64,000 bases of DNA from Pisaster brevispinus (Eukaryota; Echinodermata; Asteroidea; Forcipulatida; Asteriidae). Each line of letters begins with the position of its first letter. Position 1 is the stretch's first letter. Positions 12,201 through 24,600 of this stretch are shown here, one piece after another. The DNA is taken from assembly GCA_023634235.1 (NCBI GenBank), contig JAMKCF010000008.1:10310176-10374175 (forward strand), given 5' to 3'. A program made the translations under genes and the position numbers. The notes beneath the pieces are model-generated. The model had not been told where the DNA came from. It saw only the letters and a list, made by a program, of their open reading frames with translations, and did no database searches.

Positions 12201-15200
12201 ATATTGCGCCACAGCACCTTGTAAACCATTACATGGTGCTATGTAAAGGAGTAGGTCTCATACTTCAAAACGTAGCCCCAAATACCTTGCAGGAAAATAC
12301 TGAATGTTAAGCGCTTAGAGGCTGGCCTGCAATAGGCGCTATACAAATACGTTATATTATCATTATTATGTCTTACCATCAGACCACCGAGCTAGTGTGT
12401 ATTTGTTTGCCAGAAAAAAGGCTCAAATATAGCGTTTTTGTGTGGATTAGACTAACACAGCCTCAGGCCAAATCAGGCTTAGTGGACTTTCTGATCAATG
12501 CACCTTCTGATCAATGGAGCAGAAAAGTGCTTTTGCATATGCACAGTAGATGCGGGCCCATAAAAACATAGCCTTTAACATCCAGAAGATAAGGTGAAAA
12601 TGGTAACATTTCTGTGGAAAAGTTTAAGCAGGCTAACAGACCTACAGTACAATCTGATGTAAAAGCTGTGTATAATGGCGCTGTTCTAGCTGCTGCTGCT
12701 TTTTCTGCTCTGATACATCTAACAATGTTCACCTACTTTGCAACCTTTGTTTCTCTCATTATAAGAACATGCTGTTTGTGTTCACACAGTCCACCCATGG
12801 AACAACTTTCCTTGCCAAGTTTTGCTGTAGAAAAGATGAAAATGTGATGATGATTTTTTATATCTGTCTCGAATGGGTATAATGTCGTAATTAATGACAT
12901 TACTCCTGCAGGATATTAACTCAAACAAGTGCCAGGCCCGAAACCACAACGGATCATTGGAGGAGACTTCAATAATGTACACGTTGATAACAAAAATGAC
13001 AAGGATGCTAGGGCGTTCAAAGAGCTACTGTCCAGTAGTGCCCTTCAACAGCATGTCGACACCGCTACTCACAGGAAAGGGCACACTTCAGACCTTTTCA
13101 TCACAAGACTTGCCGACCTGCATATGTGGTGTGATCTGAACATAATTGATGGAATTTCAGATCATTTTGCTATCACTGCTAAGCTTCACCTAAAGCGACG
13201 AAGCAACTCTAAAACAGAAACATCTTGCAATATATGCAATATTCAACTCGCTAATTTCTGTGCGCTATTGAAGACTTAAAAGATATCGTCATTAGTGAAA
13301 AAAGCCACAAACTACCCACCCAAGTAGAACAATACAATGATATTCTATCACGAGCACTTGATAAACATGCTCCAGTTAAGCAGAGGTCTATTACCCTTCA
13401 CCACAACTCTCCATGGTACACTAATACAGTCCAAGCTGCCAGAAGAAGCGACGCTAGCTCGAATATAAACGGAGTAAACACTTGGAAATTGACCACCAAC
13501 TCTACTGCAAACGAAAGCAAACAGTAATACAACTAATCTAACAAGCTAAATCCAGTTACTACAATGACCTTTTTGCTGACCACAGCAAAGACCACAAGCA
13601 GATTTACCAGTTAACTGACAAACTTCTTCACAAGAATAAGAGCTCGCCTCACCCTTTGCACAAGTCTAATAACGATCTTGCCCATGAGTTACTGCACTTT
13701 GCACAAGTCTAATAACGATCTTGCCCATGAGTTACTGCACTTTGCACAAGTCTAATAACGATCTTGCCCATGAGTTACTGCACTTTGCACAAGTCTAATA
13801 ACGATCTTGCCCATGAGTTACTGCACTTTGCACAAGTCTAATAACGATCTTGCCCATGAGTTACTGCACTTTCTTTACTGACAAGATCAAGCGAATCCAT
13901 GATGGTCAGGGGACTGCTCATACATGTGAAACACATGACACTGATGGCCATGCGTCGTCAGAAATTTGATGATGTGACTGTACGCAACGTTCACACAATT
14001 TCACCAAATCACCACCAAAGTCATGTAACTTGGACCCCATTCCAGCTAAGCTTCCCCAAAAAATGTGAAAAGGCCATTTTTCTCCCTGCTATGACAACAA
14101 TAATCATCAACTTTCTCAAATCAGGAATAGTGCCTCCCTCACTGAAGGTAGCCCAAATTCAGCCAAACTCAGCCAGTCCTCAAGAAAGCAATGTTGAATC
14201 CCAATGAAATGAACAATTTGTGCTCGATCTCTAACTTGAGTTTTCTTAGTAAAACTCATAGTTGGACAACAGTTGACAGCATACCCAACTGCCAAACAAC
14301 CTTGTAGATAAACATCAATCAGCATACCGTCAGCACCACAGGGTTGAAACTGCTATCTTAAAGGTACAGACCAATTTACTTTGGGCCATGAACCACAGCA
14401 AAATATCCCTTGTAGTGCTGTTGGATCTGTCTACAGCCTTCAATACTCTGGATCATAATGTACTCCTAAATCGTCCAGACACTTACATTTGTATCACTGG
14501 AAGTGTGCTCGACTGGTTTCACTCTTACCTCGACAATAGAACCAGCTTTGTTTGCATCAACGAGGCAGCCTCTATATCAACCACCTTGCAGTATGGAGTT
14601 CCACAGGGTTCTTCACTTGGACCCATACTCTTCTCAATGTATACTAGGCATATTGCAGACATCATCAGAAGACATTACTTCTCCTACCACTGCTACACTG
14701 ATGATATATAAATATATCTAGCTGTTGACCCCTCCCAAACAGAAGTTAACAAAGCTAAATGGGTATTAAAGCCTGCATAGATGAGAAACGCCTATGGATG
14801 AAAAGCAATTTCCTCAAACTAAAAGACACAAAAACAGAATTTATGACTGTAGGGTCCAAACAGCATTGGTCCAAAATAACAGACCCCAGTCTAAGGATTG
14901 GTGAAGCTATAATATCCCAAACTCATCATTTAAAGGTAAAACATCTTGGTATCATCGTGGATTCAGAACTCAAAATGAACAATCACATCTCGATATCTCT
15001 TTGCTGCATTGGATTAAATCGCAAGTACATAAACCTAGACTGCGGAACTACTCATTCACTCCCTTGTCATTTTTAGACTGGACATGTGCAACTCCCTCAT
15101 GTATGGTGTAAACAAATCTCAGCTCAATCGACTTCAACGTCTGCAAAACAAGGCTGCAAGACTGGTTACTCGGTCACACATCACGCCTGTCCTTATGCAA

Positions 15201-15621
15201 CTCCATTGGTTACCAGTGGAACAAAGGAAAGTTTTCAAACTCGGTCTCCTGGTCTCTAAATCATTGCACAACATAGTGCCATCCTACATCTCAGATCTTG
15301 TCACGCAATACACTCCTTCACGCAGTAACCTAAGATCAGTTGATCAAAGTCTCCTGTTATAACACATGGCCAAGAACACATGGGAAGCACATTCATTCCT
15401 AGTTACTGCAGGGAAAGTGTGGAATAGTTTTCCGTACCACATCAAAGCGCTGATACAACATCATCATTTAAAACTGCTATCAAAACTCATCTGTTTAAAG
15501 TCAAATGTTCACCAGTGAGATTCTACATACATATTTTTTGTCCCTTTCTTTTGAAAGTTTGTCTGTATTTTGAGCGAGCACAATAAGTGCCTTTTGGCAG
15601 ATACTGGCGCTTTACTGACTC

Positions 15622-15660
<39 letters not shown>

Positions 15661-18600
15661 CATTATTATTATTATTATTAACAATTGTGATTGAAGTGAT
15701 CAGTAACTAATGAGATGAGTTTTTCAACTTTTCAACTTCTGTGATGAATTGGAAGTCAAGATCAAAAGGGCTCCCATTCTGTGTATCGTTTTTTTTTTCA
15801 GTGTTTAAAGCCCTTTCAGATGGTGTATAGATTGGAAAAATCCAATGTGGGGTTCAGGAGTTATGATTTTTCAAATATTAGACTTTGATTTAATGTATTT
15901 CAATACCTGATGACATCATCATGACGTAACTGAAGCGGTTCCATTTCCTAATAAATATCTAACTATATGTAAAGTTCAAGTTTATATGAGCTTGGGAAGT
16001 GTGCCTTTGTTAGCAGAAAATCGACAGGGAAAAAAAGAAGAATAAGTATTAAGAAACAAAACAAAAAAATCAACAAAAACAAGAGGTGTTTCGTGCTATG
16101 CTCAGAACACCTAAAAACTAGAAATGTAGTGCTTGTAGAATTACAAACACTAGGTGTTCGGATTGTGTGAATAGCAGAAAAATATTACTAGTTAAATCAA
16201 ATATATCAATAAATAAAAGTATGAATGAAATATCTTTAAAAAGAGCTGCATTATATAATTTTTTTAACTTCCGGTTTGGACATGAAGCCAGGTCAAATGC
16301 GGTCACTAATAATTATAAAGAAATTTCATGCATCAAACATTCACAAATAATCACAAAAATAAAATCATAATAGGTGTTGTTATCGTGATATGAATTTTCA
16401 AAATGAACTTTGAAAATCAATGATGCCATTATGACGTCATAGAAAAATCTAGACATTGAGATTTAAGTATGTTAAAAAAAAACTTTTAAAAGTTGAACTT
16501 GCAAAACTTTTTTAGCAAAAGTGTACATTATTTAGCTTGTCACGAGAGGGTGCTGTTGACATAATTATCTTTTAATTTGAAGGCAAGGGGGTTACACTTT
16601 ACTTCATACAGAGAGAAAACGCCAAAAATCCAGATGATATTGTTTGCAGACCTCAAACCGAGGTGCCGGAATGTTTCGACCGGAAGACAACGACAATTGA
16701 GGTCACACTGTTTAGCGTTTGTTCTTTTTTTGAAGCCCTACCCCACGATATATACATTGTAAAGACCATTGCAAGGTTCATGAGTTAGGTTTTTTTCTTC
16801 AAATATTAAACCTTATTTAAATTTTATTCAAAACTTGATGAGGTCATCAAGACCTCTCAGAAGCGATATCTTCTTCCAGAGAAGATCTAACCAAGTGCGA
16901 AATTTGTGTGAGCTTGGAAACTGTGTTTTTGTTGGCAGGCACAAATTCTCACATTTGGCATTTGCGTGGATTAGACCATAGAGTTTTCTGTCCTTGCTCT
17001 ATGATTAGACTAATACAGCCAAATGCCAAATCAGGGCTAGTGGACTTTGAACCTTCTGATCAATGGAGTTAAACAGCCAGCCACAGTGCTTTTGCATTTT
17101 ACACAGTTAAAATGCGGGTCATTACATACGCGGGCTTTAACGTCCGACTTCGACAAGAAGTAAAGGTCAAAATTGGTGTTATCTCCATGCTTCATTCACA
17201 CTGTTAATACCTTCTGTACTAACACCTAAATTTGCATGCATGTGTCCTTGTGACGGCAAAAGTAATTATTTGTAGTGTGGTTGCCCATTATGTGAGCATG
17301 TAGTAAACACAACTTTTTGGTATTGGCTTATTCACATTCCACTCATGTCCCACAGACCAAATTACTAGAATGTTACAATATAAAATCAATAAAATAGTTT
17401 AATTTAGTTTACATGTAATATAAATAATTTGGGACTGAACAAAGAAAAATTGACTAGATCAGGATTGAAACCACTGACCTCCAGATTAACATCCCAGAAC
17501 TCTACCTATCTAGCCCTATGAATCACAAAGCACTTCAGTAAAAAATCAATGTACTGTATAAGCCATGACTGAAAAACATTATTTCATGTATATTCTTACC
17601 AAAGATTTAAGCAGTCTTCTGCCCAAGTATCCTCAAGAATACCACTAAGCACAACTCATAACAGATATAGATGGATGGAAATAGAACATGGTTTCTCTGC
17701 AATTCTTAAAATTTACTTTATTATTTTCTCTATAGGAAACATGCAATAAATTACAAGACAAAATATTTTACCTGACGTTAGCTTGTTAAGTGTCGTAATG
17801 CTAATCTTGTTTTCTCCTTCTTGCAAGTCAGTTGACAGGTCACTCTTTCTTTTTGGCAGTGACAAACACTGTGGGATGTCAATGCTCCAGTTGGCACATA
17901 AAGCTTGTAGAACCAGCTTCAGTAGCCCAGGGTTGCTGCTTTCTTTTGCAACTTTTCAGGGAACAATATTTAAAAAATCATCCTAAGGTAAGTATGTAAA
18001 TGTAATAACTTTAAGATAACTTTCAGATATACCTGTAATGTAAAAGTTATGTACAATGTTTTATTTTATTTTTTAAATCAACATTGAGGATTATAATTCT
18101 CTAAACAAGTTAACAAGTAAGCCACAAACAAAAAAAAGTTTGTGACCCAAGAAAGTGTTTGTGACCAAGCACAGTATTAGAGCAAATCGTAATATTATAA
18201 CTGCTTCATTATGAATTAAAGTATACATTTCAAAAAAAATAAACAAATTGTACCACAAAGAAAGCTTAACAAAATGCATTGAATATGGTTTTCCCTGCTA
18301 TTTGAGGAACAGCACTACAAAAGACTTGCACAACTGTAATTTGAATGTTTTCTCTTAATTGGGTCTCACCGATATATTTGAAAATGATACTCGCAGCTTG
18401 TCTAACTGTAGAGGCAGGATGCATGAGGTACAAACTAAACGTTGAGAAGTACTGCATCCAGTATGGTAAAAGTACTCCAGATTGTACATACTGAAAGGAA
18501 GTCAGATGGGTTTTAGGTCATTTCAAAACACAGCAAAGAATGCATACATGTATGATACTTGATTTGACCAACAGCTGCTCATAAACAATCATTAGTTACC

Positions 18601-21600
18601 TCCAAAGCACAAAGTTGAAGTGAAAAGCCAGTTTGAACTACTGGATGACTGGAATACAATGAGCGATTTGTCACAACACAAAGACATTCAGTACATGGAT
18701 GGCCAAAAAATACCTGGACTAATAAAGACAAAATGCTCACCAAAAACAATGAAACCTGAACAAACAAATCCCCCATAGAAACCAGTATTGATCGTCTAAG
18801 TGGCAACCCGATGAAGTCCACCAGGAGTACCAGGTACATGTATGTAAACCTCTTTGAGGCAACCTGAGACTACCCTTTTGAAGTACGATGATTGACATGG
18901 AGCCAACATTGCTCAAACTGAAGCCTGTTTATTAAAATAGTAGTAAAGCCAAGACCTCGAATCATAGAGGAAAGTTAAATTTAAATAAGTTTTTAGTGCC
19001 TGTTCAACAACAAGTAACGTTCCCATAACTTTCTTGTATTTACACTTGGTTTGTCCCCTTCATTGCATCGGATGAAGTAGTTGTTGCTACGAAAGTATGC
19101 GTTTTTTTAAGTATGTGGAATTAGTTAGTCTCTAAGAGCTACCACTACCTTCCTTGTTTTATCTCTCAGACTAATATGGCTATCTTTATCATTTCAAACA
19201 CAAATTTCAGTGTCAATCATCATCAATAATTTTAACAATTAGTCAGATTTAGCTTTGTTAAGAAAATATTACCACACTGATAAATTGAGCCATAATTTGT
19301 TCAGCTTTTCACCTAATACAATTTAAATTAGGCCTGGCCAAAACATTTAAAAGCACAGAGCCAGTGCTAAAAACATTATTTGGGGGATGATTTGTTTAGA
19401 CAGAAGATGTTAACATTTACATGGGTGTTTAAGCCACTCTTTTTTTTCAACAAATAGTTTTACCAGATTTGCAATGTAAGTTTGCGATGTAAAGTTAAAA
19501 CCAAAATAATACCAATCACAACAATTTCATCTGCAATAATTATGTGAACATGTACACACATTTATGCACTATTCAAAGCAGCAAACTTCTCATTATGTAA
19601 TAAGCAATATTGTCCACTATTAATGCCACACTGCCTTTAACATGTTTAAGAGAATTTGACAAAATATAGACAGGGCAGTCTGTTGGACCTCATAGTTATT
19701 ACAGTCATTTGTAGATGTATTTAGCCCCAGCTAATTGCTCACCTTGATGAGGTACAGACATACACTCAGAAGTCCTTCTGCCTCATAAGCATCCAAAAAT
19801 TTGTAAGATGGCTTCAAAACAGCATGCTGTAAGAAAAAGCAGTCCCCTGATGACCAGGACTCAGCTTGATCTGATTGACACAGTCTTGACACAGCCTCTC
19901 TTAAACATTTCAAAGCCACCTGTATAAAGTAAACAGGTGATTGGGATTTTTATGGATGAGTTGTTATGATATATTAGCTATGACATATTATTAAAATGAA
20001 AGAAATTTCCCAACTTAATTTTTTTTGGAGGGAAAACTGTCTGTATTGAAAACACTATAAACACGCTCCTTGTGTAAAATTTATTGATCGAGATGAGCAG
20101 AAACAGGTTTGAAGCTCTTACATATTTCTGTTCAAAGTCATACAAAAAATGCCTCTGTTGGATAAATTTGTGTAGAGGCAGACTATTGTTTCCTGAAAGC
20201 CACTTATCTCTGCCAGTACAGCAACATCTATCTTGTGCTAAAAGTACATGTAGTAGCTGATCATCTCGAGTATGACCTGAAAATATATATTAAACACTGA
20301 AATGCTTCTTAGCGCAAACCATTCCACTAGAAAATATTTGCTTCCTTTTCAACACAGTTAAACTGCAGTTTGAATTTTTAAGCTGCTCCAACATGTTAGT
20401 TGGAACAGGGCTCCATTTCACAGGAGGCTGAGATTGATCCTAATCAATTGATGAATCGTAAAGCTTGGTGAAATCAAGCCAAGGTATTGTTTCTTACTAT
20501 ATTAAACAAATATATTACTATTATTTTTGTTTCTTCTTCTAAATGGCAACTAGTGCAACTGGTGGAGCAATCAGGATTACTGAATTCTACGTCTAGTCAT
20601 GACTGCCACTTTACAACTACTTGATTAATTGCACCGCCATGGTTACTAAAAAAGTACTCACAAATAGTTGCCCCATAAACTTAATTTGTCACTCACAATG
20701 ATGGTCAGTACACATAATCACCTAAGTCAATGGAACAAAGCCTACTTTAAAGTGAACTCAGTATGAGCACTTAGCACACACAGCATTCAGCAACCATATT
20801 ACACAGAAGGGACAATACTTATTGTTGATGACCAAAAGAGTAACGGCCATCCCTCCTGGACAGAAACTCCCTGGATGTACCTAGTGAAAGGGCTGTGTGG
20901 TTTGTCTGACCTTTAGTCTGGAGGACATCACTGAGGTAGTAGGATCTTAACGTCAACGTTTTTTCAGGCAGCTGCATGCAGATTGTACCGAACAGGAACT
21001 CCCTAAAGTAGGTCCATGTGGTAGTCAAGGCCCTTGTGTCGTGGGCGTGGACAGTATCGGTCGATGAACTCAACCAGCCTATTATTGAAGCCTGGAAACC
21101 CATGACTATCTATCAAGAGATGGATTCTAGAGCTACCACCCTGTGCGGCTTCATTGTTGAGATAAATACTTGGGTAGTGTCTCCCCTCAAAGGTGTTGTT
21201 TGGGTGAGATACTTTCTAGTGCTTGTAAACTCTATTACGTAGCCAAAGGTCACAGTTTTGAGTTCCCAACCATTATTGCAAAAGTGGGCCCCCTACGGAA
21301 CCTGAACAGGGAGGCTGAGGGAAGGAGGCTGTCTGTAGCGAAAAGAGCGACCCCGGTAGCTCCCACATAAAGCCTTGAAGCGAGGGGTGAAGCCTACTCT
21401 ACCTCAGAAGCATGAGCCAGAGAATCATTGCTGTCCAGAAGAGTTTGGGACATTGTGTGATGAGCCAGATGGACATGATGGATTGGTTGCATGAAAGGGC
21501 TTCAATGGTTTGTGTGGAAAGCTCTAACCCCTTGTTGACTGGTTGCTACCCCTGGCCAGATGAGAACCTTAATACACTTGGCCTCAGCCTTAATAATTTC

Positions 21601-24600
21601 TTTGAATTTTCCTCCAAATAAATCAGCACTCAGCTGAGGGTGTGTTTCAAGGTTGGACTTAAACCTCTCTAAAGGAATATAAATGGTTTCCAGCACATAA
21701 GATCTGAGTGCAGTGGTTGTCATCAAGGACACAAGCATAACTGATCCATGCAGAGCATTAAGAAATCGTAAAGGCAAAAAAAAAGCTAACTCGATTGCCT
21801 CCGGAGGCACAGGAGAATCTGCTTTGCAGAAACGCACAAAATATTCAGATACCAGCTGGCAGAAACATGAAACTCAAAATCCTGCTCAAGAAGCTGTTAT
21901 CTAGTTTCACCAATGCCTCCTATTTTTCTCCTTGGTAGGAAAAGGTGACTTTACAGTACTCTAGGGGCTGCCATTACCTGTATGCTGTACAGTGAGTCTT
22001 AAACAACAAAAAAATACCCCCGGACATGCATGATTTTTGCTTTGGAGGCTGTGGTGTGATACATGTCTAATGTGGTGTATTGCAAAAATGGTCACAGCTA
22101 GTCAAGTCTAATTAATGCCGGACTACTTGAGTAGTGAATTTCACTAGTCACCCAGGCTGACCCTTGTTATTTTTCAAAACAATTATCTTCTAGTGTCTCC
22201 TTCCTCCTAACAAAGCAGCAGTTGATGCGAAAAATTTTCCCATTTTGAGATCTGCAGGCAACTTAAAAGAGTAGTCGGACATGATTCCTGCACATGAAAT
22301 GCCTCTGGCATCTTTTAAGTTATAAATGATGACATCATCAAATTACTTACCACCTCCTAGTGATAGTAATTTAAATTCCATTTTTTTGTAAAATCGAAAG
22401 TTTGAACAAAAAATTTAATTTTTTTAAACTCTAAATCTGTCAAAGGAAAGGTCTTGAAAATTATTCAAACAATCCAAATGATAGCATTGTCAAAAGTAAC
22501 AGCACCATCATGTGACAACCATCAGTTATTTCTTAACACTTTCAGGTTTTTTTTCGTTTTTTGTGTTTTGACCCTAAAATGCCCAGATTTTTTAAGTTTT
22601 CAAAATTCTTAAAACAAAAAAGTCTTACTCACCAAACAAAATGTATCTTGCTGATTTGTGTTGCCCTGGTACATCCCCAAATCAAAAGGATTTCTTTATA
22701 GAGTGGTATATTGTGAAACACTCTCAAGCACACAGGGAAAATACACACTTTTCGCAGAATATATGGGTGTCATGCCTGACACCCCTCCACCAGCAAACTC
22801 TACAGTTCCTCTGAACATTTCTGCAAGTTGCAGACTAGGAAAAGGTTTTTTTTGTTTGTGAACTCTGAGCCCGCCTTCCAGCGTGTCTCACTGGATGATT
22901 TACTGGGGCCTTGTGGGGCTGAAAGGGGTTCATCGTCCTCATCCGATTCACTTGAGTCACCGGTGTCATCTGCAGATCAATGATTCGCAGTCAAACTTCT
23001 CACTGCATCCATTTGAAATTCCAGAAGTGGTAGATTTTTTCTGGATGGGTAATCCAGAAAAAATGGATGGGCAATTTTGTAGAGGATGTGCATGCTATGC
23101 AGGGATAGCTCTATCAGGTAGAACAAGATTTTCTTGATTTTTCAGACCGAAGTTAGTAAGATAGCATTTGATCGACTATGTCTACCCCATGCCACACATG
23201 AACCGATTGTACTCTATAATACAGAGTGGCTTGTGCAATGTATCATTCTGTCCTCCACCTCTTCGCCTGACTTGAACTATACCCATTGCAGCATTCTATT
23301 ATCCTGCCATGCCAAGGTCAGGCAGCGACCATTGTCCCTTGCGATGATGTCTCCTTTTGCCATCCGGTGTTGTCCATCCCCAGCTGTTTGAACAACCTTT
23401 GGTTTCCCACAATTTTTCCTGAGTGTTCCAACAGTGTAAGTGTCTCTATCGAGAAGGGCCTCACATAGTGCCACAGACTTATAATAATTGTCCATGTAGA
23501 GTGTGCGATGTACCCCAAGCAAACGATCAAGCAATGTGAAGACAGTCTCCCGAATTGTGTTGCCTGTGCCGTCATAGATTTCCAGGTTTCAACAATAGGC
23601 ATTTCCTGAATTGGCAAGGATGTATCCTTTGATTTCGTACTTAATGGGTTTCTGTGGATTGTAAACACGAAATGCAAGCCGACCTTTCCATTTCAACTTT
23701 CCCTCATCGATGGAAATTTCAGCACCAGGTTCATTCAATTCCTCGAACTTCAGAATAATGTAGTCATACACAGGACGAACTTTGTAGAGTCTGTCTTCAT
23801 CATTTTGAGGTCTAGCATCGTTGTTATTGCAATGTAAAAAGTTCATGATCAACTGGAACTTGTTCCTTGACATCTTAGAGCCGAGAAAAGGGGTACACAG
23901 TAATTCATCAGTTGACCAGAAAAGCTTCAAGTCCGGTTTGTGCACAATCCAAGTCAAGATGACAAGGCCTAGGAAGACCTTGAGGTCTGCTATCTTGCCA
24001 TCTCCTAGCGCCGGCATGTGGGGAAAGCACTGGGTTAGCAGCAAGGAACTGCTGAGCATAGAGGTTAGTTTTGTCAAGGATTTTCTGCAAAAGTTCATGC
24101 GTGAAAATCAGTGCAAGAAACTTCTAGTGGAGAATTACATGTATCTGCATCCATGTTTGCTGAAGCCAGGATTACCCCAAAAAGGCATCAAGAATGGTTG
24201 CTGATTAGCTGGACCCCAGTTAGCATTGTCAGCAGAATATCTTTGGTTGGCCGATTGTGCCCCTGGGCGCCCCTTACCACACCCAAGACCTCTAGTACGA
24301 CCCCTAGCATGACCCCTAGCACGAACTCTAACATTACCATGGCCCCTTGGAGCACGAGCAGGAGGGGTTAAACTAAGATCACTCTCGGTGTCAGGACCAT
24401 TGCTAGAAGACAGCGAAATATTATGTGGATGATATTGTACCCTGCCCCATCCTCCCTCTGATGTATTCATCCTAGACCTCTTGCACTTGGTACATGGGAT
24501 GCGATAAGCCTATCATCACTTGAACTCTCAATCTCATAGTTGCTTGGATCATCACCATTATCATTATCACTATCATCATTATCAGAATGCGAAAAATCAG

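Larger units (their letters stand above)
12890..15679 (+). mobile_element. Degenerate L2/CR1-like non-LTR retrotransposon
   Basis: The plus strand carries, in order, the end of an apurinic endonuclease domain (12920-13200: IIGGDFN, then GHTSDLF and SDHFAI), a reverse transcriptase piece (14388-14711: LDLSTAFNTLDH, GVPQGSSLGPILF, active-site box YTDD), and the typical LINE C-terminus (14759-15362: ITPVLMQLHWLPVEQRKVFK, SYISDL). It ends in an ATT microsatellite at 15624-15679. Frames are broken repeatedly by stops, frameshifts and a 43-bp minisatellite, and the first RT aspartate region reads AFNTLD instead of the usual AFDT. The element is inactive. Confidence 0.9.

Noticed and set aside
22622..22680. 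Missing host exon with a GTGAGTAAG donor near 22630
   Set aside because: Possible acceptors give 33-nt or 18-nt pieces that do not change phase as required, and the segment lies in the piggyBac tail.
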